Shown: positions 22,834-34,243 of the stretch, one piece after another
Layout: the number at the start of each line of letters is the position of its first letter
Position numbering within the stretch: the first letter of the stretch is position 1
NCBI GenBank assembly: GCA_036365145.1
Contig: JAEOAD010000030.1
Location: forward strand, 12,059,001 to 12,123,000
DNA: 64,000 nucleotides
Origin: Orientallactaga sibirica
Taxonomy: Eukaryota; Chordata; Mammalia; Rodentia; Dipodidae
Direction: 5' to 3'
The notes under the pieces: model-generated
Seen by the model: the letters and a program-made list of their open reading frames with translations, nothing else
What the model was told of the DNA's origin: nothing
Database searches by the model: none
Program-made: the position numbers and the translations under genes

Positions 22834-23636
22834 TTTCTATGTCACAATGATAGATTACATGTCACATTCTCTATTTTGTTTCTGTGTTGATTCCAAGCTG
22901 GCAGGACATAAAAATGAAAAGAAAGTAGAATATCATAATAGCTTGATGATAAAAAGTTAAAATATTTTTCACAGTCAAGTTAAATATTATACTGAGGCCC
23001 TGACCAGTGTGGGATGAGCTATGGCCCTGACCAGTGAGATAATAGGGTCCTCCCATTAACCCTGCTGTTGCTCAGTTCCCTACATATTTGATCCTCAGGT
23101 AACATATGTCCTTCTCTAGATTGCATCATTTCCAAACTGATGGAAGCAGGTGGAACTGATTCAAATTGGGTAAAATCAAGGAAGTGCACTGAGAAACCTT
23201 GAAAAGGGAGGGTTTAGAGGGCTGCATGACTTTAAAGATCATCCTAAGTACAGGGTATATAGGTCTTTATTGAAGCTGAAATTTAGCTTGCAAACAGCCA
23301 GTGCTAATTTTCAACAATGTCATTCCTCACATTATCTCCTCACTTTCATATCTGCCAAAATGACTGTAACACCAAAATAAAAATGTTGCTTTGTCTCTTA
23401 GTCTGCATTTGCTTATCTCAAGTTGTTCTCTCTCAAGTCAGTAAGTTCCTCTATAAACAACATGAAAGTGATAAGGATGCTTATGAAGCATCCATGTAGG
23501 TGATGAAGAGGAAAAAGCAAGGATACGTGTGTCATAATTCTTTCCATCATTGCTGCTTATTTTCCCTTTCAACTTTGTTTCACTCCTGTAACCCACCTAC
23601 TCACCTAGTTAAGCTGGACTCTCTGAGGCATTTTTA
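22834..23636. other. Unique sequence
   Basis: A short local repeat, ccctgaccagtg, occurs twice at about 23000-23035. Nothing else was recognised. Confidence 0.4.
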
Positions 23637-23954
23637 AAAGTATCTCACTATTGAGCTGGAGAGATGGCTTAGCGGCTAAAGCGCCTGCCTGCTAAGCCTA
23701 AGAATGCTGATTCCAATGTCCAGCGGTTCCAATCTCCAGGTCCCACGTTTAGCCAGATGCAAAGTGAGGCAAGGGCGCAATGCCACACTTGCCCACAAGG
23801 GGGCGCACGCATCTGGATTTCGTTCACAGCAGCTGAGAGACTGCTGGCGTGCCCATCTCTGTCTCCCTCTCTCTCTGTGTCTATCTCTCTCTGTCTCTCT
23901 CTCCAAAGATAAATAAAAAATAATTTTAAAAAAATTTTAAAGTATCTCACTATT
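23637..23954 (+). mobile_element. tRNA-derived SINE, longer subfamily, intact TSD
   Basis: The 16-bp repeat aaagtatctcactatt (23637-23652 and 23939-23954) is perfect, so the insertion is young. The body, from 23653, has an A box in gagatggcttagcggctaaa, a B-box region cggttccaatctcc, and the core ccacaagggggcgc at 23793-23806. TC-rich and A-rich ends follow. CpGs are still present in the body, another sign of youth. The ORFs on both strands are incidental. Confidence 0.95.
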
Positions 23955-24710
23955 ATGGGATATGTTTCCCAGTAGCTCCTCCACTCTCAGCAGCAGCATC
24001 TCAGTCTGAGATTCCCACTGAGCTAGTTTAACATCTCTCCTTGACTGAGCATTTCCCAATAAGCATCTGCTATCAAGTCCTGCCAGAACATCACAGGGTA
24101 ATGAGATCTTCAAGTATTCTTCCCAAGGCTATTTACATTTAAACAGAATTCTAGGAATTGATCTGAAGATGATGTTCTCCGAAGGCAGAAGTTTAGAATT
24201 ATGCGAGAGATGAAAGGGAACAGAGATGGTGAGGATGAAATGTTGACACTAATAAAGGTTTCCACTAGTCTCAATCCTTCTTCTAAGGGAGAATTTTGTG
24301 AACAATGACATAAGAATCTACTCGCTCTTATTTCTTTATAATTATTACCTTGTATTTTAAAGAACTTATAATTATGTGGGATTCTTATAACTCTCATAAT
24401 CCAACTAAGTAGTCCTCCCCACTCAGGGAGCAGGACTTTCTCATGTTCAAGGCCAGTTGTGGTTTCTTTTGCTTTATACATCCTCTAACATCAATCCCTT
24501 GCTACCCTGAAATGCTTTATCAACACTGACTACTTTTCTAAGATTACATTAGCTTGTTCTTTTTATTCTTCCATTAGCAGAAACAGATCTCACATCATCT
24601 CAGGTAGAACTCTTCTTACAATTCAAGAATAAGATGTGATCCTTGTGTGTTCTCTCAAAGTTGCTAATTGATTCCCTTTGGCCATTTAATTAAGTGGTAA
24701 CTTTACTTTC
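23955..24710. other. Unique sequence
   Basis: No feature recognised. A 123-codon minus-strand ORF (24110-24481) has no recognisable domain. Confidence 0.4.
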
Positions 24711-24931
24711 CCAAAAGCAATGTTTTTTATTTACTTTTAATTTTTAAAAATTATTTATTTATTTGCAAGGAGAGAGAGAAGAGAGACAGAAAGAGAGAGA
24801 ATGGGCTCCAGGGCATGTGCCCTTGTGCATTTGGCTTACATGGGCCCTGGGGAATCAAACCGATGTCCTTTGGCTTTGCAGGCAAACGCATTAACTGCTA
24901 AGCCATCTCTCCAGCCCAAAAGCAATGTTTT
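24711..24931 (-). mobile_element. tRNA-derived (DIP-like) SINE, internally deleted, with TSD
   Basis: The repeat aaaagcaatgtttt (24713-24726 and 24918-24931) flanks a short copy. GA-rich tract, cagggcatgtgcccttgtgc, then a complete head complement ending ccatctctccagccc. About 40 bp of the usual middle (the 'cagccactgcaaacgaactc' segment) is missing. Confidence 0.9.
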
Positions 24932-26261
24932 AAACAGAGAAATAATATTTCCCACACACCAAAAATGTTCTTATTTACTTTATAGTTGATTAAGTCATAA
25001 GTAAAAACTTAACTTTTATATTTTTTCATGAGTTACATTGCATATAAACAAGTAGTGATTTATAAATATTAGCTGTAATGTTAATTTAACTCACTTCTTA
25101 CACTTGATAAATAGAATCATGAATATTATGAATATATAAAGAAATTTAAAATTCCAAAGTATATCATCATATCCTAAATTAATAATATTATGAGGCAAGG
25201 TACTTAGTTCCACGGGCAATAATTAATGAACACAGGAGTAGAAAAGAATAAAAATATCACTGGGTTGGCAATTTAGAAACTATCACTGCCTTAATATATA
25301 AAAGTAACAAAAAATATCAGCACAAAGAATCTGCATTGCTTACAAATGCTTTCAGAGGTGTACCATGAAAATATCAAACTTGACATTTTTTTTAATGAAA
25401 ATTAAATTTTCTATGAGTCATTTTTTAGAGTCACATAAAAAATTAAGCCCAACACACTAACATTATGTCTGGTTCCTGAGAAAACTGATTCTCCCCATTT
25501 CTCTCAGACCACCATTCCTGACACACTGTTGTCCATGGAGGATAATGAACCAGTAAGGCCTTCCATATGACCAACAATTTAATGTCACAGGCATACATTA
25601 AACTTTGTGCAATTCATAGGACTGCTACTCTGAATACAGGGGACACAATGAGAGTCCCTGTTTTATCCATTTCTGCTACCAGAATTGATGGGTGAGACAA
25701 AAGAAGGAGCTCACTCTCAAAAATAAATGCTCCACAAAGTGGTCTTGTGCCTCAGCAAATGCAGTATGTTTCCACTGGGTCTTTGTTACCATGTAACATA
25801 GTGAATCATCCTTCCAATTACCTTGGAAACTAAAACAAGGGCTGCTGACATGCTAATAATTTTTAAATGATTACACTAGCTGTCAGTAATACATGATAAT
25901 CAAGGCTTCCTAATTACTGAACAGGATGAAAATATGCAAAGTGTTTTTTTAATAAAACTTGTGTCATAAGAATAGTAAAATCTAAATACTAGTCAAATTA
26001 TCTTTCTTTACCTTTAACCAGCAATTCCAAGCCTTTTCCTTCTAAGGCTAGTGGATAGCTATATAAATTTCAACTATCTTGAAGACATGTAGCTGTCAAC
26101 CATTCTTCCCTTGTTGTCTTTTTAGTTCTGAATGTAGCAGAATGTGATGGCTTAAAGCTGCATTTTTAACCAGCTTACCTTGAGAACAAAGAGTCTGTCT
26201 TAATAAAAGCTCTGTGCACAGCCCACTTAAGCAATGGCAAGTGTTCCTTTATTCTGCTTAG
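24932..26261. other. Repeat-free AT-rich sequence
   Basis: No interspersed repeat is visible over 1.3 kb, unusual for this window. The sequence is AT-rich and contains several TAAT/ATTA-type motifs. It leads into the CpG-enriched block that follows. Confidence 0.5.
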
Positions 26262-26775
26262 CACCGTCTCCTCGAGAGGTTAACCATTTTAAAGCTGGCA
26301 TTAGACTGAGAAATGGAACAAAGCATTGCTAAAAAGTGCCACTCCTTTCCCAGCACCAGCCTCTCTGCTTTCTGTAAATCTGAAGAAATATAGAGACGCA
26401 AGGAAAAAGAACCAATACCTTTGCATGAGAACATTCCAGCACAAGGATATTGTCTTGTCAGCTTCTGTGCTGAATGAGTTGCTTGGGCATCTATTCCTCT
26501 CTTCACAGCCACGGGTCTGCTCGGTGCTACAGACAACATAAGGAGGCTTTATAACACGTATGTGCCGTTCATCTGCAATCAAAGGAGACTAACCAGCTCC
26601 GCTTGGTGCTGCTTGCTTGCAGGCATCAGATCTTTAGACCCTCTCCATCTGATTGGCTGCATCCAGCTCTCACTGTATTTTCCTGCCGTAACCTTTGGCT
26701 GTGCTCTGTATATTTTCCCTAGGGATATACGGAGAATTGTCCATCAGGGAATCAAGTTAAATTGAGCTGGTTTAA
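26262..26775. promoter_or_regulatory. Candidate regulatory element or unannotated exon
   Basis: This 0.5-kb block is free of recognisable repeats, and its base composition is visibly less AT-rich than its flanks. By eye I count 10 CpG dinucleotides between 26264 and 26732, whereas the surrounding unique DNA has about one per several hundred bases. It contains ctgattggctgc (26648-26659), an inverted CCAAT box, and an AG-flanked pyrimidine tract near 26250. Overlapping ORFs of 93 codons lie on the minus strand in two frames. Neither has a domain I recognise. A retained-CpG, repeat-free block suggests purifying selection or germline hypomethylation, but that is inference. Confidence 0.3.
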
Positions 26776-27640
26776 GAAAAAAAAAAAAAATCAGAAGCAC
26801 GATTTTCTATGGCTATGTCTATGCTTAAATTTCCAATGTAATCTACCTGTGAGGATCTAATAACATAGCTAATAATTTAATAGTAGCAGTTTTATGTTTA
26901 TTCTCTGAAAATGCTTTGGATCCAATGCATACATAACACAACACTGAAGTGATCAGATGGCCTTTTGCAGAGCAGCATGTCTGGATAATCAACCTTAAAT
27001 CAAAACAGATGGAGATGACAGAATACATTAAGAGAGTTATTAAAAATGCCAGGGGATGCAGTTTAATAATTCTACTGAAGCATCTCAAGAAAGAGTTATA
27101 AATTATTTATGCAAAACCTTCTTATAATATTTATGATTTATTTTATGTAAAAAAATCAATGTCAGGGAAATGATTTTTTAAAAACCTTTAATAAAGTGTC
27201 TAGAGGGAGAGAAGCAAGAAGAAAAAACCAAAAAGTATGTATTTAACATGTTTCTATATGTTAAATTTGGATTGGTCAATAATTTAGAACAGGATATTAA
27301 AAATCCTCATTGATTCTCACTCTCTCTCACTCTCTGTCTCTCTCTTATACATAAACACACACACAAACACTTTCTCAAAAGTTAAAGACTTTAATTTGAA
27401 GATGGTGAATTGACCACAGGCATTTAACATTTTATCCCTCTCAAGTACCCACTGAAATGATGAAAATGTTTTTATTTTAAAAATAATAAACACAAATGGA
27501 CAAAAGTAGGGAGAAATAATAACCAAATTTAGAAAATAGAAAACAGGTAGGTGTTAAATGAACACAGAGAGCTAAAACCCCAACTAGTACTGTGGGGGAC
27601 AGGGGAGGTAAGAAACAACTGACTTTTATAATCCAACCGT
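26776..27640. other. Repeat-free AT-rich sequence
   Basis: It continues the repeat-free stretch. Runs such as ttataaattatttatgcaaa and many ATTA motifs are present. A small (TC)n/(CA)n patch lies at 27318-27370. Confidence 0.45.
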
Positions 27641-27711
27641 TGGAGAAGCCTGGACTGGTGGCATGGTGGACCTGTGGATGCCGGGTGGTGCTAAAAGCAA
27701 CAGACCAGCTT

Positions 27712-27850
27712 CAACCACATACCTGTAATTCCAGCATTTAGAAGGGAGAGGCGGGTGAATCCTAAATTTGAAGGAAGCTAGGGATACATAGAAAGTTTCA
27801 GGACACCCTGGCCTACACACTGAGACCATGTTTCACAAAAGGAAAATAAA
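27712..27850 (+). mobile_element. Old B1-like SINE
   Basis: acatacctgtaattccagca, gaagggagaggcgggtgaat, caggacaccctggcctacac and gagaccatgtttcacaaaag match B1 blocks in order, with an A-rich end. Confidence 0.65.
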
Positions 27851-28102
27851 TGCCCTAAAAACAGCAGGTGGTTTGACTGACCATGTGGAGCTCTGAGAAG
27901 CTTTCCTTTCTGCAGTGACAGAACATTCTCTGAACACATATGGCTGAGAATAAAGGTACTGAACTGAACAACATGAGAGGTAATGGGGAATGGAACATTC
28001 CTTCCCCAGTCAGTTCCAAAGAAACAAGTAGCAAGGTGTTCACTCTCTGTATAGATGGGTTGAAATGTGTTCCCTGCCAAACAGGACATACACAAAATTA
28101 AA

Positions 28103-28312
28103 CTTTTTTTTCAGTGCTAAAGACTAAAACTAAGGCCTTGAACATTCTATGGATATATTCTACCACTGATCTATTTCCCTGGCCCTTTAACTTTTTTTAT
28201 TTTATCTTGGGTCAGGATCCTACTTGTCTAGGCTGACTCAGAACTTGTGATCTTCCTGCCTTAGCCTCCAGAGTAGCTGGGAATGAGGTCCTACTTCAAA
28301 GGATAAAATTTA
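28103..28312 (-). mobile_element. B1-ID composite SINE, antisense
   Basis: On the minus strand a B1-like unit (28312 to about 28186) is followed without a gap by an ID-like unit (28184-28107) and an A tail. The ID part is recognisable from ctaccactgatctatttccc and gactaaaactaaggccttga on the plus strand. The order matches the dimeric B1-dID family known from several rodent lineages. Chance juxtaposition of two SINEs is the alternative. Confidence 0.6.
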
Positions 28313-28325
28313 AAGGTATTATTTT

Positions 28326-28517
28326 TAAAAATGTTATTATTTATCATTTATTTATTTACAAGCAGAGAAAGATAGAGAGCTGAATAGGAGACAGCGAATA
28401 TGTGCACCAGGGCCTATAGCTGCATGCGCCTCTCTGTGCATCTGGTTTTACAAGGGTACTGGGGAATTGAACCAAGGTCATTAGGTTTTGAAGGAAAGTC
28501 CCTTAACTGCTGAGCTC
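28326..28517 (-). mobile_element. tRNA-derived (DIP-like) SINE, antisense
   Basis: ttatttatttacaagcagag tail region, gtgcaccagggcctatagct, gtgcatctggttttacaagg, and head complement ending taactgctgagct. Imperfect flanking repeats (taaaggtatt / taaaggcatt) are present. Confidence 0.85.
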
Positions 28518-28777
28518 TAAAGGCATTTTATTAATATATAGCACTTTCTGAGAAATGGTATGGCCAGAATACCCAGTACTTAACCCTACATTGACAAGCT
28601 CTATATGTGATTTTTTTTTCAGTATCCTACTCTTAGATAGAAACAGATCAAATATATAACATCAAAATTAGATAAGGACAAACCACAAAAGAAATAGAAA
28701 AAATAGTAAATTCGAGCAGGTCAAATACTATCCTTGATGCCCTTTGAGAAATAAGAAATAAGTTCTTTTTGCATGGT

Positions 28778-29332
28778 GCATTAACCTATTTTCTGTTGCT
28801 AATAACACAATACCATAGATGAAGTTATTTAAAGAAAAAAGATATTCATTGTGGCTCATTTTCCTGGTACAAAATTATAGCACAGGAGGTCATATGGTAA
28901 TAGAAAGGGAATATTTGGGAGACCTGACTATACTGGATTCTTACATAGGATACTAATTACCAAGATAACCCATTAATCCATCAATCTCATGTTTGATTGA
29001 CTTGTATATGATAATGTATACAGTCACTTATTTTTAAAAATATTTTTAAAGTATTTTATTTGAGAATGAGAGGGGGTGGGGAGAATGGGCATGCCAGGGC
29101 CTCTAGCCAGTGCAAATGAACTCCAGACGCCACTATGGGTTCCAGGGAGTTGAACATCGGTCTTTGCCTTCACAGGCAAGCAACTGGACTGCTAAGCCAT
29201 CTTTCCAGCCCTACCAGTCACTTATTAAATATTTAACCTGATCCCATCTCCTCACATCTCATAATGAGGATGAAGTATCAACTACAGTTTTGACAGGAAC
29301 CTACCACAGTCAAGCCATAGCACACTGTTCAA
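28778..29332 (-). mobile_element. MaLR LTR, antisense, split by a SINE
   Basis: ttctgttgctaataacacaa and tattcattgtggctcatttt (28790-28860) are the complement of a MaLR 3' region. After the SINE at 29021-29226, the segment catctcctcacatctcataatg onward, with a ccatagcaca-type end, completes it. Confidence 0.65.
29021..29226 (-). mobile_element. tRNA-derived (DIP-like) SINE, antisense, with TSD
   Basis: cagtcacttatt occurs at 29021-29032 and 29215-29226. The body contains gaatgggcatgccagggcct and ends at the head complement taagccatctttccagccc. It is nested within a MaLR LTR. Confidence 0.9.
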
Positions 29333-30010
29333 ATATTCATTTACAGTTTAGTCGGTAGCACCAGTCTTCCAGCAATAAAGATCAAATTTTAGTTCCAATG
29401 GCATTTGAACTGTAATTACATAGTATACAAGCTTGTCTGTTAGTTCTTCTGCTCACAAGCACTAAGTAATAACAGGTGCACATCATAGTCCATGACCACT
29501 CACATCACTTCTCTCAAAGTTGGCCACCTAACTAGTTTTTGCACATCCATTAGCCAGTTCATGCAAGGCAGCAAAGTTCATTGTTGAGTGCTCTCATTAT
29601 CTCCCATGGATAACTCCATGAAACAAAATGCATTCTTGAGTGCTCTCATTCTCTCCCTGAGATAACCCCATGAAACATTAGAATGGTTTGGAAGAACATT
29701 TGAAAATAAAGACTCCTAATAAAGGCAGTGTGCTATAGGTCAAGATCAGAGCAGAACAAGAGGTCCTAGAAGAGGTAGTTTCAGTAAGATAGGGAGGATG
29801 GACATCTGATATTTTGGAGAAAATTTATATAATTGGGAGTAGTCTATGCTGAATTAGTAGTATACACAATTAGATAGTTATAAAAAAGAAAAATATAGGA
29901 TAAGAAGAGTATTCATAATAAAATTGAAGATCTATTTTGAGTGCTTTCTACATAGCCACCATAATATCAGTATGCAAGATATTTGAAAGATGGCTGAGTG
30001 TAAGTTTGGG
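29333..30010. other. Unique sequence with a 52-bp tandem duplication
   Basis: At 29584-29690 a unit beginning ttgagtgctctcatt recurs after 52 bp, with tgaaacat/tgaaacaa at matching places. No repeat family or gene was recognised. Confidence 0.6.
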
Positions 30011-30300
30011 TGTGTTGTAGTTAATTTTTTGTTGCTGGGACAAAGCACACAACCAAAAGTAGCTGATGAAAGGAAAGTTTTTATTTTGGCTTAGAGACTA
30101 GATGGGAAGCTTCAGGATAGCAGGGGAAAACACCTTAAGTGTGAGAGCAGACAATACCTAACAGGATCTTTGTGCCACTCCACAATTTTAGGCTGGATTT
30201 AATTATTTCTAAAGCCTATAAAACAGACAGCTTTCCTGAGGGGTGTTTTGACAGGCCTGTTTGGATGGACTCTTAAATGGAGGGCAATGGTATGTCCTAT
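30011..30300 (-). mobile_element. Probable MaLR LTR fragment, antisense
   Basis: tttttgttgctgggacaaag, ccaaaagtagctgatgaaag and tttttattttggcttagaga match antisense 3' ends of rodent MaLR LTRs. The 5' limit is uncertain. Confidence 0.5.
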
Positions 30301-31690
30301 TGTTTATCAGAAAGTCTCATGCTAGATAGTAGTCTAATAAGGCCTAGGGTTTCTGGAACCAGGTAAGATAGTTATTAATGACATTTTGTGCAGTCCAAGA
30401 TATCACATCTCATCCCAGAGCCACAGACATGACTCAGTTCTAATTCCTGTGTCCATTAATTCTAGTTCTGCTGTTCTAGTCTTGGTTTCACAAGCTATTG
30501 ATTATGAAGGCAGGTGCAGCTCTAATTTCCTCTCACCAGCTAATAGTTAACTAGCTATCTAGCACATATATGAAAATATCACAATGATATCAACTATTTT
30601 TATAATATATTATAATAAAATATATTATATATAATAAAATATATTATAATAAAATAATGAACATATTATGTTTAATATGCTTATGAAAATGTTGTAGATA
30701 AAAATTGTTTTCATAAATTAAATTTTCTGTTGCTTGATGCATTCATTCATCCAACCTTGAATATTTCCCCTTGGTACTAGATTTGTAGAGGACTATAGAG
30801 TATGAGGTTTACAAAGGGAAGGCAGGAGGAATATTAGCTAGAAGACATTGTTCCATCCTATAGGATTATCCACTATCCACCCTACCATCCTATAGCTTCT
30901 ACTTAATAGGGTATATCCAGAGATACAGGAAGATTGTCCATTTAAAGTATATACAAACAGGAGTGGGTTTGCCTGGAGTCATTACAGATTATTTCTTAAA
31001 TCAATGCTTTTAGAAAGTAATTGAATAGCATCCTGTGCTATATGGAAGTGAAATAATTACCTCAGACTGAACATTTAGTTAAATATGTATGTTTATAACA
31101 GAACAAAAAGGTAACAACATCCCAGGTTTTGAAATATAAATGTGACCTTCAAGTTCTAATTCCCACAAACAAGGATGCAAAATACAATTTTGAGACTGTG
31201 CCAGTGATAAAAGAAGCCAGCCCCTTTCCTCTCTTGCACCCATGCTCACTATTCACAGTAGCATCTTTCTTTTCAACCTGTCATTGCTTTTGTCTGTTCC
31301 CTTCAAAGCCACATTCAGCTGAGAATCTGAAACACAATGTGCTTGACTGGTGTCTTCTTACCAGAGCTGAAATGTTTTGTTTTAGGATTGTCTAAACAGC
31401 TAAACTTATTGGGCTAAATTTGCCACCATGACCTACTTTATCCACTTATGTTTGTGAAAATGAAGACATCTTATTTGCAGAAAGTTATCCTTCGTCAGAC
31501 CACAGTCCAGATAAAAAGTGTATGGTATTGCACATATGTAAGTAGAAGCACAGATTACAGGGAGGGGAATGGCCTAAGTGAGGCCATGGGAAGAGAATGC
31601 GTAAAAGAAGGGTGGGGGAGGGTCAATCTAAATTCAAGATATTGTGAATAAGACTTATGGAAACCTACTTTTTTGAATAATGGCACATAG
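30301..31690. other. Unique sequence with AT-rich satellite-like patch
   Basis: At 30598-30655 near-identical runs of TATTATAATAAAATA-type sequence repeat. Near 30738-30780, cattcattcatccaaccttg resembles an antisense L2/MIR tail but is too short to be sure. Confidence 0.4.
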
Positions 31691-32735
31691 AGAAGCTGTA
31701 GACTGTAACTAGAAAATTTTCAGTGCCTGGGATGGGATACCTTCCAGTGAGTTGTTGGCCAAGGAGGTCCTGGTAGCCTTCAAAACATTAAAGGCTTTTG
31801 CCAAAGCCCTTGGTTTCCCTTGAGAAACAGATAGTAAGACCCTATTGCTGAAGACATCTCTTGCCTGAGAGGCAAGGTCACTGAGAAAGCAAGCTGGTGT
31901 TGAGCAGAAAACCTTCTCCCTGTAGACCAGCCAACTAAAAGCTGGAAAAAGCTGCACTCCATGCAACCGTATGGGAGACAGAAGTCATCAGCAGTGAAAA
32001 CAGTGGCCACTGAATATTCAAGTTTGGCCATACAGGCCCAATGACTGAACAGGTGCAATAGTGGCATGTCTACTCTTGGGGTAACCAACTGCTCCATAAT
32101 TGTACTGAAGGCCCTCTCTACGGGAGGGAATACATGCCTGGTACTGAAAAACCTAAGCAAAAGTCTATGGCAGGTGAGGTCATGAGCCTTAGGGGTATAA
32201 AGCCTGCTCTTGTCTGACTAAATATATATATTATTCCCACCAAGCTGCCCTGGGGGCACTACACTTAATGTTCATGTTCACATATTAACGCTACTCTCAC
32301 TTCTGGTTAGAGAAGCTTCTCTTTTCAGATGGCGATGACCACTGGGATCACCCAAAAGGCAACATAGTGCTGAGAAGAAGGGATGGAGGAGTGCCCAGCA
32401 CTGAAACACCTCTGTCACACCCTCCAGGGCTCAGGACCATTGCTTAAGAGGGGGCGGATAGAATGGAAGAGCCAAAGGAAGGGTATGACTTCTTACAATG
32501 CAACTGCCCAGACAGAAATTGGCCTCAATATCTATGACCTTGCAGTGCCTAGCAATACCTTCGCAAGACCCTCAAAATAGAAGAAAAAGATGATGACATC
32601 AAATTAAAAGAAAGACTAATGGAGAGAGGGAGGGGATATGATGGAGATTGGTGTTCTAAAGTGGAATGGGGGAAGGGAGGGAAATATCATATTTTTTTTT
32701 TGTATGGAAGGTGTCAATAAAAAATTAATAATTAA
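31690..32735 (+). mobile_element. LINE-1 3'-UTR fragment, distinct subfamily
   Basis: 31820-32080 aligns loosely with the LINE-1 3' UTR at 37985-38240 (for example gtaagaccctattgctgaag versus gtaagaccatactgccgaag). From 32082 it is closely similar to the 7437-8091 insertion, including a shared module starting gatggcgatgaccactggga. The end has gtgtcaataaaaaat, a polyadenylation-like tail. The ORFs of 126 and 85 codons on the minus strand are incidental. Confidence 0.75.
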
Positions 32736-33290
32736 AAAATACTCATAATCCCAATAAATTGGTCAATCCACATCAGCTGTCCTGAGGAAAGAAAAGTATA
32801 TATATGATCTGTTCAAGTAATTCTGGAAAACATAGACATTTCTACTTTGAATATTTTTTAAAGTGTTAATTTAATGCTCAATAAAGACAAACCATCTCTT
32901 AACCCTGCCATGGCTCAGGCTTAGTTAATCATAGTTACCTTTTGTTGATAATTGACCTACCTGAAATAAAAGATGGCAGAATAAAAGATGAAATTGATTG
33001 GAATTCATTTACTCATGAATCCTATTCCCCTGTACTATAGTTTAAGGATAAGAGGATATAGAAGTTATTGTTGAAAGTTGTTTAGGGAAAGCAAAATTAT
33101 GTATTGAAATCAAGAAGAAAGAAATAAGCATAATTCTATGGCATATAAATCATGGATAAAAAGCTGAGTGAAATAATCCAACAAAATTGTTATTGAGACA
33201 TTATTTCCTTGTGAGCGTCACTTTGTCTTTTATTGTTACTCTAGATGGCCCCCACAGCTTGATTAAAAAGTCACCTCTTTTTTTCCATTT
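32736..33290. other. Unique sequence
   Basis: No feature recognised. Confidence 0.4.
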
Positions 33291-33444
33291 TTTGGTGGGA
33301 GGTGGTTTGAGATAGAGTCTCACTCTAGGCCAGAAAGACCTGGAACTCATCTGTAGTCTCAGGCTGGCCTTGAACCCACAGTGATTCTCCTACCTCTGCC
33401 TCCTGAGTACTGGGATTAAAGGTATGAGCCACCATGCTCAGCCC
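33291..33444 (-). mobile_element. B1 SINE, antisense
   Basis: tttgagatagagtctcactc, agacctggaactcatctgta, tctcaggctggccttgaacc, tacctctgcctcctgagtac and accatgctcagccc: a complete B1 in antisense, moderately diverged. Confidence 0.9.
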
Positions 33445-34243
33445 TTTTGACTTTTAAAGGTCAAATATGAATATAAGCAATAAAACATAAATCACGACAT
33501 TCCTGGAGGCAGTTGGATCAGTTGGCCTTGAAATTTTTTGGAAGCATTTACTACTTTGTTACACAAAAACAATATTGATTGCTTAAAATATAGAATTTTG
33601 ACCCTGTGCCTGAGGGTGTGAGCAGCAGGCATCGAGTGAAGTAGGCCAGATCCCAGTCCCTGGGTCCTGGTAGGTCCCTCAGCAGCTGGCTTGGAGCTGC
33701 TTGGACACAGAGAGCTTGTTGCTGAAGCAGGTCCCTTGCTCCACTTTCTTCATCAAATGGAGTAAGTAGGCCAGAACCCAGTTCCCCCAGGCTCCTCCTA
33801 GTTTCCTGGTCCCAGTAGGTCCCTCTGACCAAGACTTTGGGAGGCTTAATCCTGTGTGGGAGCTGTGAAAACAAGCCTTTTGCACTGGTATACTGACTGG
33901 GTACAGACATCCCTATTCCCCTGAGTAAGAGGGTGAACAGGCCACTGTAGGAGCAGTCTTCTGGCTTCTGGCTTCTGTCTCTCCAGCTTTCTGGTGCCTG
34001 GTTCCCCAACCCATGATTCCCAGGAGCTGAAGAGTACCTATAAGTGGAGTGAGTAGGCCAGAGCTCCAAGTTCCCCAGGTACCTTTGATGTACCTGCAAT
34101 CTGCACAATCTTCACATCTGTGGTTATAAACCCATGGTACACCAGTATACCAATCCAGTTCACATTTAAAACAGAACACTCTCTGAAGATCCACCAAGAA
34201 CAAGAAATTGCTTCCTCCTCATGAGAATAAAGTATCTCCCCAA

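Noticed and set aside
29584..29690. CRISPR-like spaced repeat
   Set aside because: Only two diverged units; the window is mammalian. No array of direct repeats with unique spacers exists anywhere in it.
33551..34108. 185-codon minus-strand ORF
   Set aside because: It lies antisense within the LINE-1 5' UTR, whose GC-rich, repeat-like sequence yields chance ORFs.
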